Source: DATEZO01 sp035255485 | GTDB taxonomy: Bacteria; Pseudomonadota; Gammaproteobacteria; Burkholderiales; Burkholderiaceae_D | Assembly (NCBI GenBank): GCA_035255485.1 | Contig: DATEZO010000181.1 | Location: 4,545-68,544, forward strand | Direction of reading: 5' to 3' | DNA: 64,000 nt | Shown here: positions 1 to 8,908 of the stretch, piece after piece | How the letters are laid out: every line of letters begins with the position of its first letter | Position numbering within the stretch: position 1 is the first letter of the stretch | The notes under the pieces: model-generated | The model's input: the letters and a program-made list of their open reading frames with translations, nothing else | What the model was told of the DNA's origin: nothing | Databases searched by the model: none | Made by a program: the position numbers and the translations under genes

Positions 1-1
1 G

Positions 2-688
2 GCCGGCATTCCGGTCACCTATGTCGGACATCCGCTGGCAGAAGTGATTCCGATGGAGCCCGATACCGCCGCCGCAAGAAGGTTGCTGGACGTGCCGCTC
101 GATGTGCCGGTTGTCGCCATCCTGCCCGGCAGTCGCATGTCGGAATTGAAATACAATGCAGCGGCCTTTGTCGGTGCGGCCAGGCTGCTTGCGCAGAAGG
201 ATCGTTCAATTCACTTTGTGGCGCCGATGGCGGGCGAAAAGCAGCGGCGATATTTTGATCAGATCATCGCGCAGGCCGGACTGCAGGATGTGCCGCTCCA
301 GGTAACCGATGGGCTGTCGCATGCTGCCATGGCTGCAGCCGATGCCGTTCTGGTGGCGTCCGGCACGGCTACGCTGGAAGTGGCGTTGTTCAAGAAGCCG
401 ATGGTGATCGCCTATAAAATGATGCGCGCATCCTGGACCGTCATGCAGCATATGGGGTACCAGCCGTGGGTCGGATTACCGAATATTCTGGCGCGCGACT
501 TCATCGTGCCTGAACTGTTGCAAGATGCTGCAACACCGCACGCCATGGCCGATGCATTATGGCAGCAGCTACATGATGAACAGCGTCGCGAAAATCTGCG
601 CCGACGCTTTATCGACATGCATCATGCCTTGTTGCGCGATACTGCCCGCGAAAGTGCGCAAGCGGTATTGCAACTGATATCCAAATAG
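2..688 (+). CDS. lpxB: Lipid-A-disaccharide synthase, 3' part (5' end outside window)
   Basis: The reading frame is already open at base 2, so only the C-terminal ~228 residues are present. LpxB is a GT-B glycosyltransferase that joins UDP-2,3-diacylglucosamine to lipid X to make the lipid A disaccharide at the inner face of the inner membrane. The LPGSRMSEL segment matches the start of the C-terminal nucleotide-sugar-binding half, and VASGTATLEVALFKKPMV and MGYQPWVGLPNILA are typical of LpxB. An ATG at 44 is internal and is not the start. rnhB follows after 29 bases, the usual lpxB-rnhB order in proteobacteria, so the genes are probably co-transcribed. Confidence 0.95.
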   Translation, partial: AGIPVTYVGHPLAEVIPMEPDTAAARRLLDVPLDVPVVAILPGSRMSELKYNAAAFVGAARLLAQKDRSIHFVAPMAGEKQRRYFDQIIAQAGLQDVPLQVTDGLSHAAMAAADAVLVASGTATLEVALFKKPMVIAYKMMRASWTVMQHMGYQPWVGLPNILARDFIVPELLQDAATPHAMADALWQQLHDEQRRENLRRRFIDMHHALLRDTARESAQAVLQLISK

Positions 689-717
689 CCCAGGCTGGTT
701 TACCAGGCTTTATCACC

Positions 718-1338
718 ATGACTGTAAATAATAGCTTCAGCTTGCCCCTTTTCGACTACGCCGGCGAACTGGTTTGTGGCGTGGACGAGGCCGGCCGTGG
801 GCCGCTTGCCGGACCAGTCTTCGCCGCGGCGGTCATACTCGATCCGACCAGGCCAATATCGGGCTTGCGCGATTCAAAAAAACTGTCCGAAGCACGTCGT
901 GATACGTTGGCGTTGCGTATCAAGGCCGATGCGCTTGCATGGTCGATTGCCGAGTGTTCGGAGACCGAAATTGATACGTTAAATATACTGCAGGCAACCA
1001 TGCTGGCAATGCGCCGCGCCATCGAGGGATTGACAGTGCAGCCAAGCCTGGCGTTGATTGACGGCAACCGATGCCCGCTAGTCGCAGTCCGGACGGAAGC
1101 GATAGTCAAGGGCGACGATAAAATTCCGGCGATTTCGGCGGCATCGATTCTTGCAAAAACTGCTCGCGATGCCGCGCTGATGATCCTGCATGAACGCTAT
1201 CCGGATTACGCGTTCAATCGCCATAAGGGCTATCCCACTGCATTGCATCTGGAACGTCTGCGTCTCCATGGCGCATCGCCGGTGCATCGCAAATCTTACG
1301 GACCGGTGGCGCGGTGCATCCAATTTGCCAAGGCCTGA
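718..1338 (+). CDS. rnhB: Ribonuclease HII
   Basis: A 206-residue protein of normal length for RNase HII, which cuts the RNA strand of RNA-DNA hybrids and removes single misincorporated ribonucleotides. The signature GVDEAGRGPLAGP is at residues 21-33 and supplies the first two acidic metal ligands (D23, E24). D115 (in LIDGN) and D133 (in KGDDKIPA) fit the other two by spacing, and the conserved AASILAKTARD follows. It sits between lpxB and a SpoU methyltransferase; its stop codon overlaps the next start as TGATG, so translation is probably coupled. Confidence 0.96.
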   Translation: MTVNNSFSLPLFDYAGELVCGVDEAGRGPLAGPVFAAAVILDPTRPISGLRDSKKLSEARRDTLALRIKADALAWSIAECSETEIDTLNILQATMLAMRRAIEGLTVQPSLALIDGNRCPLVAVRTEAIVKGDDKIPAISAASILAKTARDAALMILHERYPDYAFNRHKGYPTALHLERLRLHGASPVHRKSYGPVARCIQFAKA

Positions 1339-2168
1339 TGGACCAGGCCGGTTCAGACCACATGCAGATTAAATCGATCTCCTCGCGCGACAATGCGCTG
1401 TTCAAGGAACTGAAGCGCCTCGCTACCAATTCGCAGGTGCGCCGCAAGACGGGCCGCACCTTGCTGGACGGCGTACATTTATGTCAGGCTTACCTGCACC
1501 ACATTGGTATGCCGCCCCTATGCGTGGTCAGCGAAACATCGATTGCGCATCGGGAAGTCGCTGCCATTCTGGCTGTTTGCGAAACCGGCTCAACGCAATG
1601 CATTGCGCTGCCGGATGCGCTGTATAACGTATTGAGCCAAGTCGAGCATGGCGTAGGTCTGCTGTTTATCATCGATACGCCGGAGAGGACGATTCCGAAG
1701 TCGCTGGCGCAGTCTGCAGTGCTGCTCGATAGCTTGCAGGATCCGGGTAATCTTGGATCGATACTGCGCAGCGCGGCCGCGGCCGGTGTTGAACATGTCT
1801 TCTGCAGTCCGGGAACCGCTTTTGCATGGTCGCCGAAAGTGCTGCGTGCCGGTATGGGAGCGCACTTTCTGTTGAAAATATTCGAGAATGTGGATCTGGC
1901 CATGCTGATACGTTCGTCTGAGATCCCGGTGCTGGCTACCAGTTCGCATGCACGGCAACCCGTTTATGCCCATGAATTGACGCAACCAGTTGCCTGGCTG
2001 TTCGGCCATGAAGGGCAGGGGGTTGCTGACGATTTGCTTGTGCTGGCAACACATCAAGTTGCCATTCCGCATAGAGGCGCAATCGAGTCGCTGAATGTGG
2101 CGGCTTGCGCTGCAATATGCCTGTTTGAACAAGTACGGCAAATCAAGATTGCGTACCCGGAAAAGTGA
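1338..2168 (+). CDS. TrmH/SpoU-family RNA 2'-O-methyltransferase
   Basis: The three SpoU motifs are present: motif 1 around LQDPGNLGSILRSA, motif 2 in LFGHEGQG and motif 3 in IPHRGAIESLNVAACA. These build the trefoil-knot SAM site of enzymes that methylate ribose 2'-OH in rRNA or tRNA. The N-terminal ~100 residues resemble the RNA-binding substrate domain of the RlmB/YsgA type. The start at 1338 overlaps the rnhB stop (TGATG); an ATG at 1362 giving MQIKSISSRDN is an equally good alternative and matches how homologues usually begin. The exact RNA target cannot be read from sequence, so no symbol is given. Confidence 0.9.
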   Translation: MDQAGSDHMQIKSISSRDNALFKELKRLATNSQVRRKTGRTLLDGVHLCQAYLHHIGMPPLCVVSETSIAHREVAAILAVCETGSTQCIALPDALYNVLSQVEHGVGLLFIIDTPERTIPKSLAQSAVLLDSLQDPGNLGSILRSAAAAGVEHVFCSPGTAFAWSPKVLRAGMGAHFLLKIFENVDLAMLIRSSEIPVLATSSHARQPVYAHELTQPVAWLFGHEGQGVADDLLVLATHQVAIPHRGAIESLNVAACAAICLFEQVRQIKIAYPEK

Positions 2169-2215
2169 AGCCAGGAATCGATTATTCTCAGGCCGCAACT
2201 CACAGGTAATCCAAT

Positions 2216-2572
2216 TTACCTATCAGGATTTTGCAAATCAATTGGTACATAAATCAATCCAGGCGAAAGAAAACATGCCCCTTTCTGCATTGCCGGTGTT
2301 GATCCCGACGGGCAGACATGATCGAAGCAATACCACTGATTACCGATCACTGCATATCGATAGATAGGAGTATCTTGGTAAACGCCTATTGCATCCAGCA
2401 GTTTGTCAGGTCGCACAAACTGTTCTGCTTGCGCACTCCGCATGACCTGACGCTGATTTAACAATCCGAGATCTTCGATATCCGTTTCAACATTGCCCAA
2501 TCCTTCTTTTAGTACCCAGAAAAAAAAGATCAGGCCTGCCCATAGAAATAGCTCGATCAGAATAAGATCCAT
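2216..2572 (-). CDS. Small single-span membrane protein of unknown function
   Basis: I do not recognise this 118-residue protein. It starts with a hydrophobic stretch (about residues 3-22, rich in L, I, F and W) that looks like one membrane anchor, followed by a soluble ~95-residue tail containing the pair YQDTPIYRYAVIGNQWY and two cysteines (CFDHVCPSG). A purine-rich site (gggag on the minus strand) lies just before the ATG, and an AT-rich region upstream could hold its promoter. It is convergent with the SpoU methyltransferase gene. Coding is supported by composition and the ribosome-binding site, not by a family match. Confidence 0.6.
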   Translation of the reverse strand: MDLILIELFLWAGLIFFFWVLKEGLGNVETDIEDLGLLNQRQVMRSAQAEQFVRPDKLLDAIGVYQDTPIYRYAVIGNQWYCFDHVCPSGSTPAMQKGACFLSPGLIYVPIDLQNPDR

Positions 2573-2887
2573 GACAGACTCCCGTCTTCATCTTGTAACT
2601 TATTTATAATCAGTTTGTAAGAAATCTGTAAGTTTTTTTGGGGGGAATGTCGTCGGTTGCCTCGAATAATGCACGCTAGCCATGTTTACCATGGTGCGCT
2701 TGGGATACAGCCTTGTGATATGGAGCCACTCCAAGCCTGCTGTGTTTCTTCAAGCTACCATTTCCTGTTCTTTATGTGAAAGCACGTATCTGCATTGAAA
2801 AGAAACGACACAACTTACGGTTGGCATCGTGACACCAACAATTGGCTGACCATTTTTATGCCTTAGGCGCGCATTCTTGTTCTTTTT

Positions 2888-2961
2888 AAATACCCTGCGG
2901 TGTATTTTCAAAAAGCCGTATATTTATTGAGCATATTGATATATTTTTCTATATACTCCCC
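2888..2961 (+). repeat. 74-nt dispersed element, copy A
   Basis: Copy A begins AAATAC, has GTATTTT after 8 bases (half-stem and loop), and ends TATATACTCCCC followed by a T-rich run. The outer bases TTTTT and AAAAA extend the first stem. The second part contains an ATATA/TATAT hairpin around TTTTTC. Length, order of blocks and orientation match the copies at 22014, 43272 and 54400. It lies about 240 bases beyond the stop codon of ppsR, on the opposite strand to that gene. Confidence 0.75.
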
Positions 2962-3038
2962 ATGTTTTTTTATGAATAGCAGCAGAGCTATTCATATTTG
3001 CGTTACACGCCTGTCTTTCTCTTATCTCTGCTACTTCA

Positions 3039-3137
3039 GCGGGAATCCCATGACGCTTTTCTGCACCGAATCTGCAACCCATGCTATCAAGACATCATGA
3101 ATGACACTGGGTTCCACGCGCGCCCTGCCGGAATGAC
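3039..3137. repeat. Degenerate REP/MITE-like inverted repeat (GCGGGAATCC / GGAATGAC type)
   Basis: The left part reads GCGGGAATCCCATGA and the right part CTGGGTTCCACGCG...GCCGGAATGAC. The same words occur in a better-preserved inverted repeat at 22166-22254. Elements built from TCATTCCCGC and GCGGGAATCCAG are widespread in intergenic DNA of many proteobacteria. This copy is eroded and its ends are approximate. Confidence 0.5.
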
Positions 3138-3197
3138 AAGAATTTCTCCAATACACCAACACACAGTTCCATAGGGTTGACAATTGGATTGCCCTGC

Positions 3198-4037
3198 TTA
3201 TTTATCGAATTTGATTTCTTGTAGAATTGTTGTCGCAATTTCCTCGATGGATTTTGCAGTGGACGACATCCATCGAATGCCTTCGCGGCGCATCATTTTT
3301 TCTGCCTCATTTACCTCATAACGACAATTTTCCAGCGCCGCATATTTGCTACCGGGTCGACGCTCATTGCGTACTTCCGAAAGGCGATCGGGTGCAATCG
3401 ACAGGCCGAAAATCTTGTTTTTATGGACATGCAGGCCGTTTGGCAATTTTTCCCGCTCAAAATCCTCGGGAATCAACGGATAGTTGGCTGCCTTGACGCC
3501 ATACTGCATGGCCAGATAAAGGCTGGTTGGGGTCTTGCCGCAACGTGAAACGCCGACCAGAATTACATCGGCTGTCGATAGATTCTTGTCCGACTGGCCA
3601 TCATCATGGGCCAGAGAAAAATTGATTGCTTCAATTCGGTTCTTGTACTCATCGGAATCAGCGATATTGTGACTGCGACCGATCGTGTGGGTGGATTTGA
3701 CTCCCAGTTCCTGCTCCAGTGGATCGACGAAAGTCTGGATCAGATCCATATGCATCGCCTTGGATTGCCGAATGATAATCGAGAGGTTTGCCTTGACCAG
3801 GGTCGAAAATACAATCGGACGTTTCCCGTCGATATCATAGGCATCATTGATTCGCCGCACTACATCATGCGCCTTGTCCAGCGTATCAATGAATGGCAAG
3901 CGTATTTGTCGGAATCGTAATTCGAATTGGGTCAAAACCGAATGACCAAATGTTTCTGCCGTGATCCCGGTGCCATCGGAAACAAAAAAGACCGTGCGAT
4001 CAGTGGGAGGCAGATAAGGAAGATTAAATTCTGACAT
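3198..4037 (-). CDS. ppsR: PEP synthase regulatory protein (bifunctional kinase/pyrophosphorylase)
   Basis: A 279-residue DUF299-family protein. This family inactivates PEP synthase by ADP-dependent phosphorylation of a threonine beside the catalytic histidine and reactivates it by Pi-dependent removal of the phosphate. The P-loop-like motif GVSRCGKT spans residues 162-169, followed by the typical PTSLYLAMQYG. The N-terminal FFVSDGTGITAETFGHS is also characteristic. It is divergent from ppsA, its target, across a 179-bp intergenic region, the usual proteobacterial arrangement. No strong ribosome-binding site precedes the ATG at 4037. Confidence 0.95.
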   Translation of the reverse strand: MSEFNLPYLPPTDRTVFFVSDGTGITAETFGHSVLTQFELRFRQIRLPFIDTLDKAHDVVRRINDAYDIDGKRPIVFSTLVKANLSIIIRQSKAMHMDLIQTFVDPLEQELGVKSTHTIGRSHNIADSDEYKNRIEAINFSLAHDDGQSDKNLSTADVILVGVSRCGKTPTSLYLAMQYGVKAANYPLIPEDFEREKLPNGLHVHKNKIFGLSIAPDRLSEVRNERRPGSKYAALENCRYEVNEAEKMMRREGIRWMSSTAKSIEEIATTILQEIKFDK

Positions 4038-4216
4038 AGGTTAATGGATGAATAAAAGTCACTAAAAAAGTCTGGAGTTCATGCCTCAAAATGGTATTGC
4101 ACACTGTAAAATGATAATCAACTTATTGAAGTAGCCGTCCCACGGCAAGAATAACAAAAACTATTCGTGGGTGAGGATATACATGCAGATTTCTTATCAT
4201 CAAATCAGAGGTTGTC

Positions 4217-6643
4217 ATGTCCAATGCAGCAAATACTGGGATTACCCCGGGGGTGACTTACGTCGCTTCATTTGATCACCTGAGGATGACGGACGTAGAG
4301 TCCGTCGGCGGTAAAAACGCCTCATTAGGCGAAATGATCAGTCAATTGGCGCATGCCGGAGTAAGGGTGCCCGGCGGCTTCGCCACTACGGCGCATGCTT
4401 TTCGCGATTTTCTTACGCACAGTACAGATGGTGGCCCGACACTGGCGCAACGTATTGCCGATCGACTGAGTACGGTTGATGTTGACGATGTCAGGGCACT
4501 TGCGCAAGCAGGCACTGAAATTCGCCAATGGATCACCGAAACGCCTCTTCAACCTCGCCTTGAACAGGAAATTATCGATTTTTATCAAAGACTTGAGGCC
4601 GATTCGTCAAGCGAAATTTCGTTTGCAATCCGCTCTTCTGCCACGGCGGAAGACCTGCCTGACGCTTCATTTGCGGGCCAGCAGGAAACATTTCTGAATG
4701 TGGTCGGTATCGATAATGTGCTGGAAGCGATCAAGCATGTGTTTGCCTCGCTTTATAACGATCGTGCAATTTCGTATCGGGTTCACAAGGGATTTACCCA
4801 TGCGGAGGTAGCATTGTCGGCCGGTGTGCAGCGCATGGTGCGTTCCGACCTCGGTGCTGCCGGTGTGATGTTTACGATGGATACCGAGTCCGGATTCCCG
4901 GACGTCGTCTTCATTACATCCAGTTATGGACTGGGCGAGACAGTAGTGCAAGGCGCGGTCAATCCGGATGAATACTACGTCCACAAGCCGATGCTGGAAC
5001 AAGGCAAACTGCCGATCATTCGACGCAATATCGGTTCCAAGTTGATCAAGATGGAATTTACCGGGGAAACCAAGGCCGGCCATTCCGTCAGGACAGTCGA
5101 TGTGCCGATCGAATTGCGGAATCGCTACTCGCTCAATGACCAGGAGATCATCGAGCTGGCGAAATATGCGGTCATTATCGAAAAACACTATGGTCGTCCG
5201 ATGGATATTGAATGGGGCAAGGATGGCCGCGATGGCAAACTTTACATCTTGCAGGCGCGTCCGGAAACGGTAAAGTCGCATCAGAAATCCACCGATATGC
5301 AGCAGCGTTTCAAATTGAAAGGCACCGGTACGGTACTGGCTGCGGGCCGTGCAATTGGCCAGAAAATCGGCGCCGGCCCAGTGCGCGTGATTCGCGATCC
5401 TTCCGAAATGGAGCGTGTGCAACCGGGGGATATACTGGTGGCCGACATGACCGATCCGAACTGGGAACCTGTCATGAAACGCGCATCTGCCATTGTAACC
5501 AATCGTGGCGGGCGCACCTGCCACGCCGCAATCATTGCGCGCGAATTGGGCGTTCCGGCAGTTGTTGGCTGCGGCCATGCGACTGAAGTGCTGAAAAACG
5601 GCACACTGGTAACCGTGTCATGTGCAGAAGGTGATGAAGGCAAGGTTTATGATGGCTTGCTGGAAACTGAAGTGACCGAAGTCATGCGCGGCAACTTGCC
5701 TGCATTGCCATTGAAAATCATGATGAATGTCGGCAATCCGCAGCTAGCCTTTGATTTTCAGTCGATCCCGAATAGTGGCGTCGGCCTGGCGCGTCTTGAA
5801 TTCATCATCAACAATAATATCGGTGTACATCCGAAGGCGATTCTGGAATATCCGAACATCGATCCGGATCTGAAGAAGGCGGTTGAGTCGGTCGCACGCG
5901 GCCATGCGTCGCCAAAGGCATTTTATGTCGATAAGCTGGCGGAAGGCATTGCGACCATTGCTGCTGCGTTCTGGCCGAAGCCGGTGATCGTGCGCCTGTC
6001 TGATTTCAAATCGAATGAATACAAGAAACTGATTGGCGGATCTCGCTATGAACCCGATGAAGAAAACCCGATGCTGGGCTTTCGCGGCGCGGCGCGTTAT
6101 CTTGCTGCAGATTTTGCCGAGTCGTTTGAAATGGAATGCCTGGCCATGAAGCGGGTGCGTAACGAGATGGGTTTGGTCAATGTCGAGATCATGGTTCCGT
6201 TTGTCCGTACCCTGGGGCAGGCGGAAAAAGTTGTCAATCTGCTGGCAAGGAATGGCCTGAAGCGCGGTGAAAACAGCCTGCGACTGATCATGATGTGCGA
6301 AGTGCCATCCAATGCAATCCTGGCGGAACAGTTCCTCGAACATTTCGATGGGTTTTCGATTGGCTCCAACGATTTGACCCAATTGACACTGGGTCTGGAT
6401 CGTGATTCTGGAATGGAATTGCTGGCTGCAGATTTTGACGAGCGTGATCCGGCAGTCCTTTCGCTGCTCTCTCGGGCCATCGCGGCATGTCGTGCACAAG
6501 GCAAGTACATTGGCATTTGCGGCCAGGGACCTTCGGATCATGCCGATTTCGCGGAATGGCTAATGAAGGAAGGCATTGCATCGATTTCATTGAATCCTGA
6601 TTCCGTCGTCGAAACCTGGCAAAAACTGGCTTCGCTGCAATAA
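4217..6643 (+). CDS. ppsA: Phosphoenolpyruvate synthase
   Basis: At 808 residues this is full length for PEP synthase, which converts pyruvate and ATP to PEP, AMP and Pi for gluconeogenesis. The N-terminal ATP-grasp domain starts with VGGKNASLGEM; the central swivelling domain carries the phosphohistidine His436 in GGRTCHAAIIARELGVP, with the regulatory threonine (T434) two residues earlier; the C-terminal PEP-binding barrel ends with GFSIGSNDLTQLTLGLDRDS and GICGQGPSDH. The neighbouring divergent ppsR encodes the enzyme that phosphorylates that threonine. The long 3' region ends in a probable terminator at 6823. Confidence 0.97.
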   Translation: MSNAANTGITPGVTYVASFDHLRMTDVESVGGKNASLGEMISQLAHAGVRVPGGFATTAHAFRDFLTHSTDGGPTLAQRIADRLSTVDVDDVRALAQAGTEIRQWITETPLQPRLEQEIIDFYQRLEADSSSEISFAIRSSATAEDLPDASFAGQQETFLNVVGIDNVLEAIKHVFASLYNDRAISYRVHKGFTHAEVALSAGVQRMVRSDLGAAGVMFTMDTESGFPDVVFITSSYGLGETVVQGAVNPDEYYVHKPMLEQGKLPIIRRNIGSKLIKMEFTGETKAGHSVRTVDVPIELRNRYSLNDQEIIELAKYAVIIEKHYGRPMDIEWGKDGRDGKLYILQARPETVKSHQKSTDMQQRFKLKGTGTVLAAGRAIGQKIGAGPVRVIRDPSEMERVQPGDILVADMTDPNWEPVMKRASAIVTNRGGRTCHAAIIARELGVPAVVGCGHATEVLKNGTLVTVSCAEGDEGKVYDGLLETEVTEVMRGNLPALPLKIMMNVGNPQLAFDFQSIPNSGVGLARLEFIINNNIGVHPKAILEYPNIDPDLKKAVESVARGHASPKAFYVDKLAEGIATIAAAFWPKPVIVRLSDFKSNEYKKLIGGSRYEPDEENPMLGFRGAARYLAADFAESFEMECLAMKRVRNEMGLVNVEIMVPFVRTLGQAEKVVNLLARNGLKRGENSLRLIMMCEVPSNAILAEQFLEHFDGFSIGSNDLTQLTLGLDRDSGMELLAADFDERDPAVLSLLSRAIAACRAQGKYIGICGQGPSDHADFAEWLMKEGIASISLNPDSVVETWQKLASLQ

Positions 6644-6822
6644 TCCTTCATAGAGATTGTCTTCTTGGCGGGAATTACGGACATCTGCTCGTTTTTCGCC
6701 ATGTTGGGATATTGCAACGTTTTTTGGAAATCATTTGAGATAAAATGATTTTATATTGGACTACATATAATTTCTGTAATAAAAACAATAAATAATACTA
6801 ATAAATGCAGTCAAATTTATTA

Positions 6823-6859
6823 CCCTCGTTGCCTGACCGGCATCGGGGGTTTTATTTTT
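6823..6859 (+). terminator. Probable intrinsic terminator or leader attenuator
   Basis: CCCTCG (6823-6828) pairs with CGGGGG (6844-6849) and the inner GCC (6831-6833) with GGC (6839-6841); TTTTATTTTT follows. It may end the ppsA transcript ~180 bases after its stop. It also lies only 37 bases before the next start codon, so if the nfeD promoter is upstream it would sit in that gene's leader. Confidence 0.6.
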
Positions 6860-6896
6860 GGTGCATACTTGGCAATAAAAATCAGGGAGAAAGCAG

Positions 6897-7337
6897 ATGA
6901 TGGAATGGCTTGTCTGGTTCGTGCTTGCCGGGATATTGGTTATTTTTGAAATATTTACCGGGACATTTTATTTATTGATGATTGGCCTGGGATTTGCCGC
7001 TGGCGGCCTTGCCGCGCTGTCTGGGGTAAGTACCGCAGCGCAACTTATTGTTGCCGCCATTGTTGGTGCAGGGAGCACCTATGCGCTGCGCAAGAGCAAA
7101 ATTGGCAGATTTCACAAGACTGATGCCGCGCGCGATCCGAATGTCAATATTGATATCGGAGCCATACTGACAATAGAGCGCTGGAATGACAGCGAGAACG
7201 GCATGGCCACGGCGCGCGTGATGTACCGTGGAGCCATGTGGGATGTTCTGCTGGCACATGGCGGAACGGCCAAGCCTGGACGATTCATCATTCAAGAAAT
7301 GCGCGGCAGTCGTCTCGTTGTATCCAATCATCACTGA
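6897..7337 (+). CDS. NfeD-like membrane protein (short form)
   Basis: A 146-residue protein with two or three hydrophobic segments in the first ~70 residues (WLVWFVLAGILVIFEIFTG, FYLLMIGLGFAAGGLAAL) and a C-terminal small beta-barrel of the NfeD/OB type ending GSRLVVSNHH. Short NfeD proteins are partners of SPFH/stomatin proteins in membrane microdomains. The next gene, 14 bases downstream, encodes exactly such a stomatin, which supports the assignment. Two adjacent ATGs (6897 and 6900) follow the site GGGAGAAAG; the first is used here. Confidence 0.88.
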   Translation: MMEWLVWFVLAGILVIFEIFTGTFYLLMIGLGFAAGGLAALSGVSTAAQLIVAAIVGAGSTYALRKSKIGRFHKTDAARDPNVNIDIGAILTIERWNDSENGMATARVMYRGAMWDVLLAHGGTAKPGRFIIQEMRGSRLVVSNHH

Positions 7338-7351
7338 AGGGGAAGAATAAT

Positions 7352-8278
7352 ATGATTTCGAATTTCGGCAGTGTTGCCTTGGTTTTTTTTATTCTTGCTA
7401 TCGTATTTGTAGCGAAAACCGTCAATGTCGTGCCGCAGCAGCATGCCTGGGTGGTTGAACGACTGGGGAAATATCATGCAACACTTGCCCCTGGTTTGAA
7501 TATCGTCATTCCATTCATTGATCGCATTGCATACAAGCATATCCTGAAGGAAATTCCGCTCGATGTGCCGCCCCAAGTATGCATTACAAGAGACAATACC
7601 CAACTGCAGGTGGACGGCATCCTGTATTTTCAGGTGACCGATCCAATGCGGGCCTCTTACGGTTCTTCAAATTATATTGCCGCCATTACCCAACTGGCGC
7701 AGACAACATTGCGTTCGGTAATCGGAAAAATGGAGCTTGACAAGACATTCGAGGAACGTGATCACATCAATACAACGATCGTCAATGCAATTGACGAGTC
7801 GGCAGCCAACTGGGGCGTAAAAGTATTGCGCTATGAAATCAAGGACCTGACTCCTCCCAAGGAAATTCTGCATTCGATGCAGGCGCAAATTACGGCAGAG
7901 CGTGAAAAACGCGCCCTGATTGCTGCATCCGAGGGTCGCAAGCAGGAACAGATCAATATTGCTGCTGGCGAACGCGAGGCGGCAATCGCCAGGTCGGAAG
8001 GCGAAAAACAGTCCGCCATCAATCGTGCGCAAGGCCAGGCCGCTGCGATCCTGGCGATTGCCGAAGCAAGTGCGGAAGCCTTGCGCAAGACTGCTGCGGC
8101 GATTCGCGAGCCGGGGGGGGCCGACGCAGTCAATCTGAAGGTGGCGGAGCAGTATGTCAGTGCATTCGCGCAACTGGCCAAGACGAATAACTCGATCATC
8201 GTTCCGGCTAACATGAGTGACATTAGCGGGTTGATTGCCGGAGCAATGCAGGTCGTAAAAGCGCAGCAACGCGCCTGA
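7352..8278 (+). CDS. SPFH/stomatin-family membrane protein (QmcA-like)
   Basis: The start ATG at 7352 follows a good site (GAAGGGGAAG) and gives 308 residues; a longer upstream frame overlaps nfeD and is not used. One N-terminal membrane segment (SVALVFFILAIVFVA) is followed by the SPFH domain (VVPQQHAWVVERLGKYH, QLQVDGILYFQVTDP, VIGKMELDKTFEERD) and a long Ala/Glu/Arg-rich coiled coil (EREAAIARSEGEKQSAINR). Such proteins form oligomeric scaffolds in membrane microdomains and can modulate membrane proteases. It is paired with nfeD in an apparent two-gene operon and is convergent with smpB. Confidence 0.93.
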   Translation: MISNFGSVALVFFILAIVFVAKTVNVVPQQHAWVVERLGKYHATLAPGLNIVIPFIDRIAYKHILKEIPLDVPPQVCITRDNTQLQVDGILYFQVTDPMRASYGSSNYIAAITQLAQTTLRSVIGKMELDKTFEERDHINTTIVNAIDESAANWGVKVLRYEIKDLTPPKEILHSMQAQITAEREKRALIAASEGRKQEQINIAAGEREAAIARSEGEKQSAINRAQGQAAAILAIAEASAEALRKTAAAIREPGGADAVNLKVAEQYVSAFAQLAKTNNSIIVPANMSDISGLIAGAMQVVKAQQRA

Positions 8279-8295
8279 TTATAGATTCTGATCGG

Positions 8296-8745
8296 TCAGC
8301 GTTGATTCTGTTTCATGATGAGCTGTTTTTCGCGCTGCCAGTCGCGCTGTTTTTCGGCCTCGCGCTTGTCGTGTTGCTTCTTGCCTTTGGCGAGGCCGAC
8401 TTCGCATTTGACGCGCCCTCGCGTGTAATGCAGATTCAGCGGTATTAGGGTGTAACCGGCCCGTTCAACCTTGCCGATCAGTTTCTTGATTTCTTCGCCA
8501 TTCAGCAATAGTTTTCGCGTACGTACCGGATCGGGTGAAATATGAGTCGAGGCGGTCGGCAACGGGCTAATATGGGCGCCGAACAAAAATACTTCACCTT
8601 TTTTCACGATAACATAAGCTTCCTTGAGCTGTACGCGCCCGGCGCGGATCGATTTGACTTCCCAGCCTTCTAATACAATACCTGCTTCATAACGCTCCTC
8701 GATGAAGTAATCGTGTAAGGCTTTTTTATTATCAATAATGCTCAT
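8296..8745 (-). CDS. smpB: SsrA-binding protein SmpB
   Basis: SmpB binds tmRNA and directs it to stalled ribosomes for trans-translation. The chosen start (MSIIDNKKALHDYFIEERYEAG) matches the family; an in-frame ATG 18 bases upstream is possible but unlikely. Family hallmarks are GIVLEGWEVKSIRAGR, the central ISPLPTASTH region, and the basic C-terminal tail KGKKQHDKREAEKQRDWQREK that enters the mRNA channel. Length (149 residues) is normal. It is divergent from ratA, a common arrangement in beta- and gammaproteobacteria. Confidence 0.97.
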   Translation of the reverse strand: MSIIDNKKALHDYFIEERYEAGIVLEGWEVKSIRAGRVQLKEAYVIVKKGEVFLFGAHISPLPTASTHISPDPVRTRKLLLNGEEIKKLIGKVERAGYTLIPLNLHYTRGRVKCEVGLAKGKKQHDKREAEKQRDWQREKQLIMKQNQR

Positions 8746-8908
8746 GGACGGTAACGTGTGCAACTCGGTTAAAATTTCAATTTTGCGATTTTATCAAACC
8801 ATGTGACGGTATCGCGGAACTGCGTCCGGCATTGCGACGCCTATCTTGCGATGATAGAGCGGGATACGGTCAAGTGGAGCATATTTTCCCTTCAACGTGA
8901 TAGAAACC

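Larger units (their letters stand above)
2573..3197. other. 625-bp intergenic region, no gene recognised
   Basis: This AT-rich stretch lies between two minus-strand genes. It contains the first copy of the 74-nt dispersed element (2888-2961) and a decayed inverted-repeat element of the GCGGGAATcc...GGAATGAC type (3039-3137), both listed separately. A 66-codon plus-strand frame at 2900-3100 runs through both repeats and is not credible as a gene. The promoter of the 2216-2572 gene should lie near 2580-2640, but I cannot fix its boxes. Confidence 0.6.

Noticed and set aside
2900..3100. 66-codon plus-strand frame in the 2.6-3.2 kb gap
   Set aside because: It runs through the 74-nt element and a decayed inverted repeat, and the translation has no family features.
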